Below, one piece after another: positions 17,301-25,593 of a DNA stretch of 64,000 nucleotides. The position numbers and the translations under genes were made by a program. Within the stretch, counting starts at the first letter, position 1, and each line of letters starts with the position of its first letter. The notes beneath the pieces were generated by a model, which saw nothing but the letters and a program-made list of their open reading frames with translations, was not told the origin of the DNA and ran no database searches. The stretch comes from an uncultured Muribaculaceae bacterium (GTDB lineage Bacteria > Bacteroidota > Bacteroidia > Bacteroidales > Muribaculaceae). The stretch covers positions 1 to 64,000 of the forward strand of contig CAJTZQ010000005.1 of assembly GCA_910583795.1 (NCBI GenBank), given 5' to 3'.

Positions 17301-17634
17301 GCATATCGACTTCGGCCCAATCAAGCAGTGGCACACTGAAGAGATTAAAGCGGTAGGTGATCACATCACGGTCACAGTAGACGGTAAAGTGGTGACCGAT
17401 GTCAATATCCGTGATGCCGTGAAGGGTCACAATGTCGCTCCTGATGGCTCTCAGGTAAACCCTTACACACTTGACCACCAGAACCATCCCGGTTTGTTTA
17501 ACAAGGAGGGCTATATAAGTTTTTGCGGTCATGGTGCTGGAGTGAAATTCCGCAACGTCCGGGTTCTCGACCTTTCAAAAGAGGCTCAGGACAATAGAAA
17601 GAAAAGTATAAAAACTAAGAAAGTAAAAAAGTGA
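14386..17634 (+). CDS. exported HEAT-repeat protein with DUF1080 domains
   Basis: A 1082-residue protein with a signal peptide (1-23, LLICDGIMAQ). Residues about 40-640 are alpha-helical HEAT-like repeats (recurring patterns such as VKEAALNALSVCG and LSQAAVEAASKIGG). Two beta-sandwich modules follow: a laminin-G/DUF1080-like one at about 690-835 and a clear 3-keto-disaccharide hydrolase (DUF1080) domain at about 850-1065, starting EQGFELLFDGRSLENFHG. The C-terminus is lysine-rich. It is 45 bases after the first oxidoreductase and overlaps the next gene by 4 bases, so it belongs to the same transcript. Likely a periplasmic or surface hydrolase/lyase with a scaffold; the role of the HEAT part is unknown. 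Confidence 0.85.
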   Translation: MKKIFISILLLSLMLLICDGIMAQTDSRNRKPETVVADGIAQLPAATSKTYNRIMKEMAETGETGINLLASMLRPASEADNSKPEYAINGIVNYVSASGQESLRKPIHDALVKAFADCSDNPNRYFILSQITKLATPSDFPLYAGLLGDSYLRVGALEGLAQIKGIDDKVSMMINNAPAPDADLAYLAYFRKLKDVEPQLLKWIGSKDSDVKEAALNALSVCGTEASVKALSAEVNRDPYLQLLNNLGQSRTVVSESKKLIKDKNQSIRCAGLRLLLKSDPKNATKNVITALSDNNAEYRHTALLNSLGSCGENIVEEVANKYNKLSPASKTDVIRWLGNIHATDQIGLVCGAIDSEDPVLSQAAVEAASKIGGEKALEALLCQLNKGGDKANIAYNALLSFNGNINNGVLKSLDSGNPATVCSALALASTRHLHNAYTKAVELTNSSDQAVKNAAYRALDGIATASEFPDLCNMLEASKGEATALIQQAAKSAIAPLDADKQYELIYPRIPNAKDKSLYLPLLAQCGNDSAINLIVKEYEDGNKKAALNALLEISNPAVIPILYDIAAKSSEEEKDRILKRYVSLVDKSTQEGLHAYFLYSRALDLNPGADIKKLIINSLSKYPTLPAAMLAASWINDPTTGFYAASTFTDILNGNAYLRRGDSMKKISESTIPVFQAQKDKGNADAGYSIDRVTGFLADWDSKGGFKTLQGEKPAECNNSISLPGKPENFELYLEFKPYGEGWATLRGMDLIKWNIHEAIFLHGDNKVPLAEGWNTLHVRMQDDRVTIDIDGIPVSQNEMLNTIPGTDKKAPVSGDVKFNGKFEYRNFYYEILPSTPTYTLSDEEKEQGFELLFDGRSLENFHGNTTAYIPQDGTIYVTAQYGGQGNLYTKKNYSDFIFRFEFFFDVPAVNNGIGIRTGKDVTGVDAAYEGMEIQILDHDDPVYQGYPYGYTGLHPYQNHGSVYGIFEPEHIDFGPIKQWHTEEIKAVGDHITVTVDGKVVTDVNIRDAVKGHNVAPDGSQVNPYTLDHQNHPGLFNKEGYISFCGHGAGVKFRNVRVLDLSKEAQDNRKKSIKTKKVKK

Positions 17635-18890
17635 TTGATAACGATATATCATATGTGAAACCACCTGTCAGGATAGTGCTTATCGGTGCCGGCAATCGTG
17701 CGCGCACCTATATGCATTATGTCAAAATCAATCCCGACAAGGCAGAACCGGTGGCTGTGGTGGAACCTGATAAGGTAAGGAGGGATTTTCTTGCAGATCA
17801 GTTCGGAATCCCCGAGGAGATGCGGTTTTGTAGCTGTAAGGAATTTTTTGCTCTTCCCCGTGTCGCAGATGCCGCTATAATCTGCACCCCGGAGAAGTTG
17901 CATTATGAACATTGCATGCTCGCCATTGATGCCGGATATCATATATTGTTGGAAAAACCGATCGCTCAGACATACGAGCAATGTGTTGAAATAGCCCGGA
18001 AGGCAGAGGAGAGGGGGCTACAGATCTCGGTTTGCCATGTGTTACGACATCATCCACTTTTTGCCAAGATCAAGGACCTAATTGATTCGGGGAAATTTGG
18101 TGATATCATTTCTATCTGTCACACTGAGGAGGTGGGGATAGACCGCTATACTCATAGTTATGTTCGTGGCACTATGAACAGTGAGAAAGGTAATAATCCC
18201 ATGCTTCTCGCCAAGTGTTGCCACGATCTTGATTTTTTGCTTTGGATTTCAAAGGCACGATGCTGTAAAGTCTCCTCGTTAGGATCTCTGAAATGGTTCA
18301 GGGAGGAGAATGCTCCGGAAGGAAGCGCATCAAGATGTATTGATTGCCGTGTAGAGGATAAATGTCCGTATTCAGCGATCGATCTTTATAAGCGAAGGCG
18401 AGATTGGATTGGAAATTTTATTCCGGCTCCGGGCGAAATGATCGATGATGTTATAGATCATGAGTTGGAAAACGGTCGATTTGGAAGATGTGTCTACCAT
18501 TGTGACAATGATGTGGCCGATAATCAGGTTGTCACTATGGAGATGGACAACGGCATGTTGATATCTCTTGTTATCAATGTCTTCACACAACGTGATTGCC
18601 GAAATATTGAAATTAAGATGACTTTGGGCGAGATTTCCTGCTATGGCGATTTGATCAAGGCAAGAAACTTTAGATCTCGAGAGACATCAACCTACGATTT
18701 CTCACATCTCAATAAGATTCCTCATCACGGCGGTGCAGACATGGCGGTGATAGGTAATTTTATAGAATCATTGCTCGATCCTGAGTCAACTCTCATCTCT
18801 CCAATAAGCGTAGCTCTCGAGTCTCACCACGTGATATTCGAGGCGGAAAGAAGTCGTCATACGGGTAAAACAATAAATATAAACAAATGA
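17631..18890 (+). CDS. cytoplasmic Gfo/Idh/MocA oxidoreductase with Cys motif
   Basis: A 419-residue oxidoreductase without a signal peptide. GTG start, overlapping the previous stop as GTGA. Rossmann motif GAGNRA at 19-24, EKP at 108-110. Residues C236-x2-C239-x5-C245 (in CIDCRVEDKCPYSAIDLY) form a compact cysteine cluster that could bind a metal; similar clusters occur in a subset of this family, with unknown purpose. It would complement the exported oxidoreductase, for example by reducing an imported 3-keto-sugar. It overlaps the next gene by ATGA. Confidence 0.9.
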   Translation: MIDNDISYVKPPVRIVLIGAGNRARTYMHYVKINPDKAEPVAVVEPDKVRRDFLADQFGIPEEMRFCSCKEFFALPRVADAAIICTPEKLHYEHCMLAIDAGYHILLEKPIAQTYEQCVEIARKAEERGLQISVCHVLRHHPLFAKIKDLIDSGKFGDIISICHTEEVGIDRYTHSYVRGTMNSEKGNNPMLLAKCCHDLDFLLWISKARCCKVSSLGSLKWFREENAPEGSASRCIDCRVEDKCPYSAIDLYKRRRDWIGNFIPAPGEMIDDVIDHELENGRFGRCVYHCDNDVADNQVVTMEMDNGMLISLVINVFTQRDCRNIEIKMTLGEISCYGDLIKARNFRSRETSTYDFSHLNKIPHHGGADMAVIGNFIESLLDPESTLISPISVALESHHVIFEAERSRHTGKTININK

Positions 18891-20179
18891 ATATTCAAAA
18901 AAACATTCTGGGAGTGGGGATGATATTCCTGCTTGCCTCAGGTGCTTCTGTAGCCGCCAAGGAACACAACAAGCTTACAGAAAAAGAGATTTCCGAAGGA
19001 TGGGAACTTCTTTTTGACGGCAATACGATGAACGGATGGAAAGACTACAATGGCACCACACTTACCGAGCCTTGGCACGTAGTCGATGGATGTATCCAGG
19101 CTAAGGGATCCGGCAGCGATGGAAACGGATATATAGTAACCGACAAAGAATTTGATAATTTCATTCTTGACTGGGATTGGAAGCTATCAAACGGAGGAAA
19201 CAGCGGAATGCTCTACCATGTAGTAGAGAATCCATATTTCAAGGTTCCTTACGTAACGGGACCTGAATATCAGCTAATAGACGTGGAAGGCTGGGAGAAG
19301 AAAAATGCGCCGACCAAACTCGAGGAATGGCAGAAGATCGGTGTGGATTATGCAATGCATCTGCCCGACTATTCAAAATTAAAAGTAAATCCGCAGGGGG
19401 AATGGAACAATTCGCGTATAGTCTTTGATAACGGTCATGTGGAACATTGGCTCAACGGTCAGAAGATTCTCGAATTCGAGGCATGGACCGATGACTGGTA
19501 TGCCCGCAAGAATAGCGGCAAGTGGAGCCATGCTCCCGAATATGGTCTTGCCCGAACCGGAGTGATATGTCTGCAGGACCATGGCGACCCGGCATCTTTC
19601 CGCAATATAAAGATTAAACGTCTGCCTAAGAAAGAAGGTGAACCCGAATCTCTTTTTAATGGCAAAGATCTAAAAGGATGGACGAATTATGGCACAGAAA
19701 AATGGTATGTAAAAGACGGGTTGCTAATATGTGAGAGTGGTCCGGACAAACAATACGGATATTTAGCCACTAATGATTATTATAAGGATTTTGATCTGAC
19801 ACTTAAGTTCCGTCAGCTTGCCAATGGCAATTCGGGAGTATTCTTCCGCTCCTTTATCGAACCTCCTGTAAAGGTTCATGGTTGGCAGACTGAGGTAGCT
19901 CCACAGGGTCAGGATACTGGTGGTATCTATGAATCTTATGGGCGTGGCTGGCTTCAGCAGATACCGGATGAAAAAGAGAATATACTCAAGGAGGGAGAAT
20001 GGAACACAATGCGCATCCGTGTTGTCGGTGATCATGTCCAGACCTGGTTAAACGGAGAGCCAATGGTCGATTTCCACGACGATAAAATAGGTAAGGCTGA
20101 TGGTAGAATAGCTCTGCAGATCCATGACGGCGGTGGTATCAAGGTGGAATGGAAAGATATAGTTATCAAACGCCTTTAA
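18887..20179 (+). CDS. exported protein with two DUF1080 domains
   Basis: A 430-residue protein with a signal peptide (1-24, ending ASGASVAAK). Two copies of the 3-keto-disaccharide hydrolase (DUF1080) fold: about 30-245 (EGWELLFDGNTMNGWKDY) and 250-430 (ESLFNGKDLKGWTNYGTEKW). Both keep the LF-D/N-G...GW opening motif and a late HxxxWLNG-type strand (VEHWLNGQ, VQTWLNGE). Known members cleave 3-keto-glycosides. Last gene of the operon, followed by a strong terminator; translational coupling with the upstream oxidoreductase suggests fixed stoichiometry. Confidence 0.9.
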   Translation: MNIQKNILGVGMIFLLASGASVAAKEHNKLTEKEISEGWELLFDGNTMNGWKDYNGTTLTEPWHVVDGCIQAKGSGSDGNGYIVTDKEFDNFILDWDWKLSNGGNSGMLYHVVENPYFKVPYVTGPEYQLIDVEGWEKKNAPTKLEEWQKIGVDYAMHLPDYSKLKVNPQGEWNNSRIVFDNGHVEHWLNGQKILEFEAWTDDWYARKNSGKWSHAPEYGLARTGVICLQDHGDPASFRNIKIKRLPKKEGEPESLFNGKDLKGWTNYGTEKWYVKDGLLICESGPDKQYGYLATNDYYKDFDLTLKFRQLANGNSGVFFRSFIEPPVKVHGWQTEVAPQGQDTGGIYESYGRGWLQQIPDEKENILKEGEWNTMRIRVVGDHVQTWLNGEPMVDFHDDKIGKADGRIALQIHDGGGIKVEWKDIVIKRL

Positions 20180-20197
20180 TCCATTGCTTAGATACTT

Positions 20198-20239
20198 AAA
20201 AAATAAGAGACTGTGCCCGGGCACAGTCTCTTATTTTTT
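20198..20239. terminator. perfect bidirectional terminator palindrome
   Basis: A 21-bp perfect inverted repeat without loop, centred between 20218 and 20219 (GTGCCC|GGGCAC), flanked by A on the left and T on the right. It separates two converging genes and can end both transcripts. Confidence 0.9.
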
Positions 20240-20256
20240 TATATCTCTAATGTTTA

Positions 20257-21966
20257 TCAGTCGTTTGTGTAGAGATAATCATTGATTTGTTCGGGCTGGA
20301 AGTTGCCTATGAAAGAAGCGTGACGCTCAACTTCTGCCTGACCATATTTTACGTATACTATGAGGGATTTGCGGAAAGACTCATTTCTCTGAGTGTCTTC
20401 AAGGAGAAGATATCCCATGATAATATGACCTGCCATTTCTACGAGGCGACGTGCCATAAAGTCATGGAATTTAGAGTCGTCAACACCCATAACCGCCTGA
20501 ACAGCGTCAGCATACTGCTGGGTCATAAATACGAGTGTATTCTTGATTGCTTCGTCTTCAGGACATACTTCCATAGCTTCAAATTCACGAATTTTGTTGA
20601 GGTATGTGCCTGTGGTGACGTGGCGTATAGCAGCGACTACCTGAAGCTGAGTGGTGCCTTCGTAGATTGATGTGATACGGGCATCTCGATAGAGGCGTTC
20701 GCAGGTATAGTCTTTCATGAAGCCTGAACCACCGTGGATCTGGATACAGTCGTAGGTGTTCTGGTTACAGTATTCAGAAGTCATACCTTTTGCGAGAGGA
20801 GTGAAAGCATCCGCAAGACGGCTGTAGTATTTCTGTTCCTTCTTCTCTTCTATTGTCAGAGGACGTTCTTTGGCAATATCATCATAGATCTTATACATAT
20901 CCACGAAACGTGAACAAGCATAAAGAAGAGCTCGTGACGCATCGAGTTTAGCTTTCATAACAGAAAGAATCTCTGCTACTGCCGGGAAATTGATGATGGC
21001 TTTGCCAAACTGCGTGCGTTCCTGTGCATAAGCCAGAGCCTCACGATAGGCAGCCTCGCTGATACCTACAGACTGGGCTGCGATGCCGAGACGGGCGCCG
21101 TTCATGAGTGCCATCACATATTTAATAAGCCCAAGGCGTGTGCTTCCGACAAGTTCAGCGGGGGCATCTTTATATACAAGTTCGCAAGTAGGACTGCCTT
21201 TGATACCCATCTTGTTTTCAATACGACGCACAGTGACACCACCTTTACGTTTGTCGTAGATAAACATCGAAAGTCCGCGACCATCTTTTGAACCTTCCTC
21301 AGAGCGGGCAAGAACCAAGTGGATATCGCTATCACCGTTGGTGATGAAACGTTTCACTCCATTGAGCACCCAAGAACCATCCTCCTTCTTGGAAGCCTTG
21401 AGCATTACAGACTGAAGGTCGGAACCTGCATCCGGCTCAGTAAGGTCCATCGACATGGTTTCGCCTTCACAAACGCGAGAAATGTATTTCATTTTCTGCT
21501 CTTCGTCGGCAAACTCATATATGGTTTCGGCACAATCCTGAAGCCCCCAAAGGTTTTCAAATCCGGCATCAGCACGGCTGACCATGTCTGCTGCCATGAT
21601 GTAGGGTGTGATTGGGAAGTTAAGTCCGCCGAGACGACGTGGCATCGACATGCCCATAAGTCCTGCCTTGCGGCAGGCGTCAAGATTGCGGGCAGTGCCG
21701 GAGGCATATTCCACATGACCGTTTTTTACAACCGGACCTTCATGGTCTACATCCTCTGCATTTTCTGCGATAACATTTGCACAGATATCGCCCACTATTT
21801 CGAGGACGCGGTCATAGCTGTCCATGGCGTCTTCAAAGTTCTGAGGGGCGTAGTCATATTTGTCAGCGTCGGCAAAGTTCCTTTCTTTGAGCTCCACAAT
21901 CTTGCCCATCATAGGATGGTTGAGGTGGTGCTTCAGAGAATCATTGTCATTATAGAAATTAGCCAT
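20257..21966 (-). CDS. acyl-CoA dehydrogenase
   Basis: A 569-residue FAD flavoenzyme of the acyl-CoA dehydrogenase family. Signatures: MDLTEPDAGSDLQS (FAD site), GVKRFITNG, a QTY-like segment QNTYDCIQIHGGSGFMKDY, and RDARITSIYEGTTQLQ near the position of the catalytic base in the family. About 180 residues longer than short-chain enzymes because of a C-terminal extension common in this subgroup. Its start codon shares one base with the stop codon of etfA (TAATG), so electrons would pass directly to the EtfAB pair encoded with it. The acyl substrate cannot be told from sequence. Confidence 0.93.
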   Translation of the reverse strand: MANFYNDNDSLKHHLNHPMMGKIVELKERNFADADKYDYAPQNFEDAMDSYDRVLEIVGDICANVIAENAEDVDHEGPVVKNGHVEYASGTARNLDACRKAGLMGMSMPRRLGGLNFPITPYIMAADMVSRADAGFENLWGLQDCAETIYEFADEEQKMKYISRVCEGETMSMDLTEPDAGSDLQSVMLKASKKEDGSWVLNGVKRFITNGDSDIHLVLARSEEGSKDGRGLSMFIYDKRKGGVTVRRIENKMGIKGSPTCELVYKDAPAELVGSTRLGLIKYVMALMNGARLGIAAQSVGISEAAYREALAYAQERTQFGKAIINFPAVAEILSVMKAKLDASRALLYACSRFVDMYKIYDDIAKERPLTIEEKKEQKYYSRLADAFTPLAKGMTSEYCNQNTYDCIQIHGGSGFMKDYTCERLYRDARITSIYEGTTQLQVVAAIRHVTTGTYLNKIREFEAMEVCPEDEAIKNTLVFMTQQYADAVQAVMGVDDSKFHDFMARRLVEMAGHIIMGYLLLEDTQRNESFRKSLIVYVKYGQAEVERHASFIGNFQPEQINDYLYTND

Positions 21967-22994
21967 TATTTTGAATTCTTTTTGTAATACTTGATAAGTT
22001 TTGGGAGGACATCTTCGATTTTGCCGGTGATGACATAATCTGCTATAGTGTTGATTGGTGCGTCAGGATCTGAATTCACGGATATGATTATGGAAGAATC
22101 CTGCATACCTGCTATGTGCTGAATCTGACCGGATATTCCGCATGCGATGTATAATTTCGGACGTACAGTGACGCCTGTCTGTCCTATCTGTCGATCATGA
22201 TCTGCCCAACCGGCATCGACAGCGGCACGGCTTGCTCCAACTTCAGCACCGAGAGTGTCGGCAAGTTTATAAAGAAGGTCAAAGTTCTCTTTACTTCCCA
22301 CACCGTAACCGCCTGCCACTACAATCGGGCTACCTTTAAGGTTTACCTTTGATTTCTCAACGTGGCGGTCGATTATTTCAACTATATAGTCTTCTGGTTT
22401 GGTGTATTTGTTTACATCCATATTGACCACTTCCCCCTTATAGTTGGAATCGACAGCTTCCTTCTTCATCACGCCTTCGCGCACTGTGGCCATCTGTGGA
22501 CGGCATTCAGGATTGACAATTGTGGCAACGATATTACCACCGAATGCGGGGCGTATCTGATATAGTAGATCTTTATATTCCGCTCCAGTCTTTGCATCGG
22601 TGTAGTCTCCGATTTCAAGAGATGTACAGTCTGCTGTAAGACCGCTGTGAAGAGCGGAAGATACGCGCGGACCAAGGTCGCGACCGATGGAAGTAGCTCC
22701 CATGAATGCGATTCTCGGCTGGATCTCTTTGAAAAGATTGATGAGGATTGAAGAGTGGGGGAGAGAAGTATAAGGATAGAGACGATCGTCTTCAAACTTA
22801 TATACAGTGTCGACACCGTAAGGGAGGATCTGCTTCTCGATATCTTTCAAGTTGTCGCCCGCAACAATTGCCTCAAGCTTGATCCCAAGCTTATCAGCAA
22901 GCTGACGACCTTTGGTGAGAAGCTCAAGGCTTACGTCAGCCACTTTGCCGTCTTCATATTCGCAATAGACGATTAGATTATTTTTGTCTGCCAT
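21966..22994 (-). CDS. etfA: electron transfer flavoprotein alpha subunit
   Basis: A 342-residue FAD-binding subunit. The C-terminal domain has the typical SPIVVAGGYGVGSKENFDLL and later GQTGVTVRPKLYIACGISGQIQHIAGM segments that bind FAD; DPDAPINTIADYVITGKIEDVLP ends the domain as in homologues. It accepts electrons from the adjacent acyl-CoA dehydrogenase with EtfB. Gene order etfB-etfA-dehydrogenase, all leftward. Confidence 0.96.
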   Translation of the reverse strand: MADKNNLIVYCEYEDGKVADVSLELLTKGRQLADKLGIKLEAIVAGDNLKDIEKQILPYGVDTVYKFEDDRLYPYTSLPHSSILINLFKEIQPRIAFMGATSIGRDLGPRVSSALHSGLTADCTSLEIGDYTDAKTGAEYKDLLYQIRPAFGGNIVATIVNPECRPQMATVREGVMKKEAVDSNYKGEVVNMDVNKYTKPEDYIVEIIDRHVEKSKVNLKGSPIVVAGGYGVGSKENFDLLYKLADTLGAEVGASRAAVDAGWADHDRQIGQTGVTVRPKLYIACGISGQIQHIAGMQDSSIIISVNSDPDAPINTIADYVITGKIEDVLPKLIKYYKKNSK

Positions 22995-23086
22995 TTGAGT
23001 TCAGATATTTTCTTAGTTGTTAGTTTTGAGTTATGAGTTTTGAGATGTGGGATCGAAGCCCGCATTTTATCAATAACCCTGGTGTA

Positions 23087-23956
23087 TCAACCGATAGTGT
23101 GGTTTGCGATGAGATCAACAATCAGTGCTTCGAGCTCCTCGTCGTTGTTTTCTATTTTGCGAGCCTCTTTAGCAGTGAACACTACGTTTTCAATAGATTT
23201 AACTTTTGTCGGAGATCCTGCAAGACCACATTGAGCGAGATCGGCATCTACCGAAGAAGCGCTCCATTCCCCGATAGAGAGATAGGGACGTTTTTCGATA
23301 AAAGCTTTTTTTGCGTCGTCGTTTGCAACTTCAGACGGCACTGCGGCATATTTGTATTTCTGAAGAGACTTGGCATTTCTGGGGCGGCAATCAGCTGCAG
23401 AACCATTGACAGTAACTACGAGAGGAAGTTTCGCTTTTACTGTTTCAACGCCACTTTCGATGCGGCGCTTAACCACAACTTCTCCATTGTCGGCACTGAT
23501 GATCTCTTCAGCGTAAGTGATTTGAGGAATTCCGAGCTTTTCAGCTATCTGAGGACCAACCTGTGCAGTGTCGCCGTCAATAGCCTGACGGCCTCCGATG
23601 ATTATATCGAAATTTCCGATTTTGCGGACTGCGGCGCTCAAAGCGTAGGAAGTGGCAAGCGTGTCGCTTCCGGCAAAAGCGCGGTCAGAAAGGACGATTC
23701 CACCGTCTGCACCGCGGAACATACCTTCACGTACGATTTCTGCAGCACGTGCAGGACCCATTGTGAGAAGAGTTACTTTGCTTCCTGGATATAGATCTTT
23801 TAGTTTAAGTGCCTGCTCAAGAGCATTAAGATCTTCAGGATTGAAGATTGCCGGAAGAGCGGCACGGTTGATTGTGCCGTCTGCTTTCATGGCGTCTTTC
23901 CCTACATTGCGGGTATCAGGTACTTGCTTTGCGAGTACAATGATATTTAAGCTCAT
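23087..23956 (-). CDS. etfB: electron transfer flavoprotein beta subunit
   Basis: A 289-residue protein with the EtfB start MSLNIIVLAKQVPDTRN and the conserved ALEQALKLKD, GRQAIDGDTAQVGPQIAEKLGIPQITYAEEI segments. It binds AMP and the transferring flavin with EtfA. First gene of the operon; 92 bases separate it from etfA. A 253-residue open frame on the opposite strand is a shadow. Confidence 0.96.
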   Translation of the reverse strand: MSLNIIVLAKQVPDTRNVGKDAMKADGTINRAALPAIFNPEDLNALEQALKLKDLYPGSKVTLLTMGPARAAEIVREGMFRGADGGIVLSDRAFAGSDTLATSYALSAAVRKIGNFDIIIGGRQAIDGDTAQVGPQIAEKLGIPQITYAEEIISADNGEVVVKRRIESGVETVKAKLPLVVTVNGSAADCRPRNAKSLQKYKYAAVPSEVANDDAKKAFIEKRPYLSIGEWSASSVDADLAQCGLAGSPTKVKSIENVVFTAKEARKIENNDEELEALIVDLIANHTIG

Positions 23957-24006
23957 ATAGATGAAATTTATAGTTTGTTTTGTTGTTTCAATACGGTTTA
24001 GGCTGG

Positions 24007-24014
24007 CAAAGTTA
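24007..24014 (-). promoter_or_regulatory. -7 box for the etfBA operon
   Basis: Reads TAACTTTG on the minus strand, giving a leader of about 45 bases. No clear TTTG at the -33 distance. Confidence 0.5.
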
Positions 24015-24067
24015 CTAAAAAAAGTTTAAAAATACCCACTAAACGCCGGTAGTTGTTGAATATGGGG

Positions 24068-24098
24068 TTTGAAATATCACTATTTTTAACTAATTTTG
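24068..24098 (+). promoter_or_regulatory. promoter for the TPR-protein/cstA operon
   Basis: TTTG (24068-24071), 19 bases, TAATTTTG (24091-24098). It lies back to back with the etfB promoter. Confidence 0.7.
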
Positions 24099-24168
24099 TC
24101 GCATAAAGCGTGCGTGGGCATATGTCAAACCGCTTTATTTTCGTTTCGAAATCAGGATTGTTAAAAAA

Positions 24169-25593
24169 GTGAAAAAGATATATTTTTTATTTTTTATGGT
24201 TTGCTCGGCAATGTTGTCTTTTGCCGATGTAATTGACGATGCCCGTCAGTTATTGTTAGAGGGAGACTACTGGCAGGCAAGGAAAGTGCTTGATAAAGCT
24301 GCTGCAAGTAATTCGAAAATTAAAAGCTCTCCACAGTATTCTTATATATTAGGAGCCTGTGAACTTGAAGATGGAAATCTTGAAGAAGCTAAAAAGTTGC
24401 TTTCTGAGGCAAAAAAGCGAGGAGTGAAAGATGCAAACCTTTATTTGGGACGTCTTGCATTCCTTAATTATGATTTTGATACCGCTTCTGATTTATATGG
24501 GGAGTTCAAGGAATACGTGGATAAGGCAAAACGGAATGGAGCGGAAACTGTAAGGGAATTCGAACGACAGCTTGTCTCTGCGGAAAATGCACTCGGCAGA
24601 GTTGAAGAAATAGTTATAATAGATTCCCTCGCATTGCCATCGGATAAATTTTTTAAATATTACAAATTACCGGCATCTGCGGGTAAATTGCTTCTGCCGG
24701 AAGAAATGCCGTTGAAAGAGCACCAGGGAGGAGCCGTCATGGCTTATATCAATGAGGGGAAAGATTTCATGATGTGGGGCGAACCGGACAGCATCGGAAA
24801 CGCAAGGCTTGTTGAAAGTGTTAAGCTTCTTGATGGCAGCTGGCAGGAACCGACAGAAACACCTTCTATATTAAATAAAGGAGGATATGCGGATTTCCCT
24901 TTCATGATGCCTGACGGGGTGACGCTTTATTATGCTTCAACCGGCAATGATTCAATGGGAGGATATGATATTTTCGTGGCATCGAGAGATGCCACCACAG
25001 GCGAATATCTTCAGCCCCTAAATGTAGGCATGCCGTTTAATTCCCCTTATGACGATTATATGCTTGCTATCGATGAGGAGAACGGAGTAGGATGGTGGGC
25101 TACTGATCGAAACAGACTTGGTGATAATGTGACTGTGTATGTTTACCTTGTCAATGAACTTCGTAAGAATTACGATGCAGATGATGAGAATCTTGTTGAG
25201 ATGGCACGTCTTACCAATTATAAGGCGACATGGAAGCAAGATGAAGTGGCAAAATATGAGGATATGTTATCACAAATTGATGATATCGATACAAATGCAG
25301 AAGATGCTCCGGTGGAATTCATGCTTCCTGTCGGGAAAGGAAACTATTATACCAATTTCGACAATTTCAAAAGCCGGGAAGCCAAAAAAGCTATGAAGGA
25401 TTATCTTGCGGCTGTAAAAGAGGCGGAGATAACCGATAAGAAACTTCAGGAATTATACCGGCGTTATCCTTTGAACAAGGCAGATAATGTGAAGCAAGAT
25501 ATTATCAGACTTGAAAAAGAAATCGAACAACAAAGAAAAACTTTAATTTCAAAAAGAAGCGAGGTATATCGCTTGGAAAACATCTCGAAATGA
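24169..25593 (+). CDS. exported TPR and beta-propeller-repeat protein
   Basis: A 474-residue protein starting at GTG, with a signal peptide (1-19, FFMVCSAMLSFA). TPR-like helices at about 20-150 (LLLEGDYWQARKVLDKA, LEDGNLEEAKKLLSEAKK). Residues about 225-335 hold WD40-like PD40 segments (YADFPFMMPDGVTLYYAST, NSPYDDYMLAIDEENGVGWW). The last 60 residues are a coiled coil. This order resembles the N-terminal part of PorE-like proteins but lacks an OmpA domain. Overlaps cstA by 4 bases (ATGA), an unexpected partner for a transporter. Function not known. Confidence 0.8.
   Translation: MKKIYFLFFMVCSAMLSFADVIDDARQLLLEGDYWQARKVLDKAAASNSKIKSSPQYSYILGACELEDGNLEEAKKLLSEAKKRGVKDANLYLGRLAFLNYDFDTASDLYGEFKEYVDKAKRNGAETVREFERQLVSAENALGRVEEIVIIDSLALPSDKFFKYYKLPASAGKLLLPEEMPLKEHQGGAVMAYINEGKDFMMWGEPDSIGNARLVESVKLLDGSWQEPTETPSILNKGGYADFPFMMPDGVTLYYASTGNDSMGGYDIFVASRDATTGEYLQPLNVGMPFNSPYDDYMLAIDEENGVGWWATDRNRLGDNVTVYVYLVNELRKNYDADDENLVEMARLTNYKATWKQDEVAKYEDMLSQIDDIDTNAEDAPVEFMLPVGKGNYYTNFDNFKSREAKKAMKDYLAAVKEAEITDKKLQELYRRYPLNKADNVKQDIIRLEKEIEQQRKTLISKRSEVYRLENISK

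Noticed and set aside
23033..23794. 253-residue frame antisense to etfB
   Set aside because: etfB is clearly the coding strand; no homology recognised in the antisense product.
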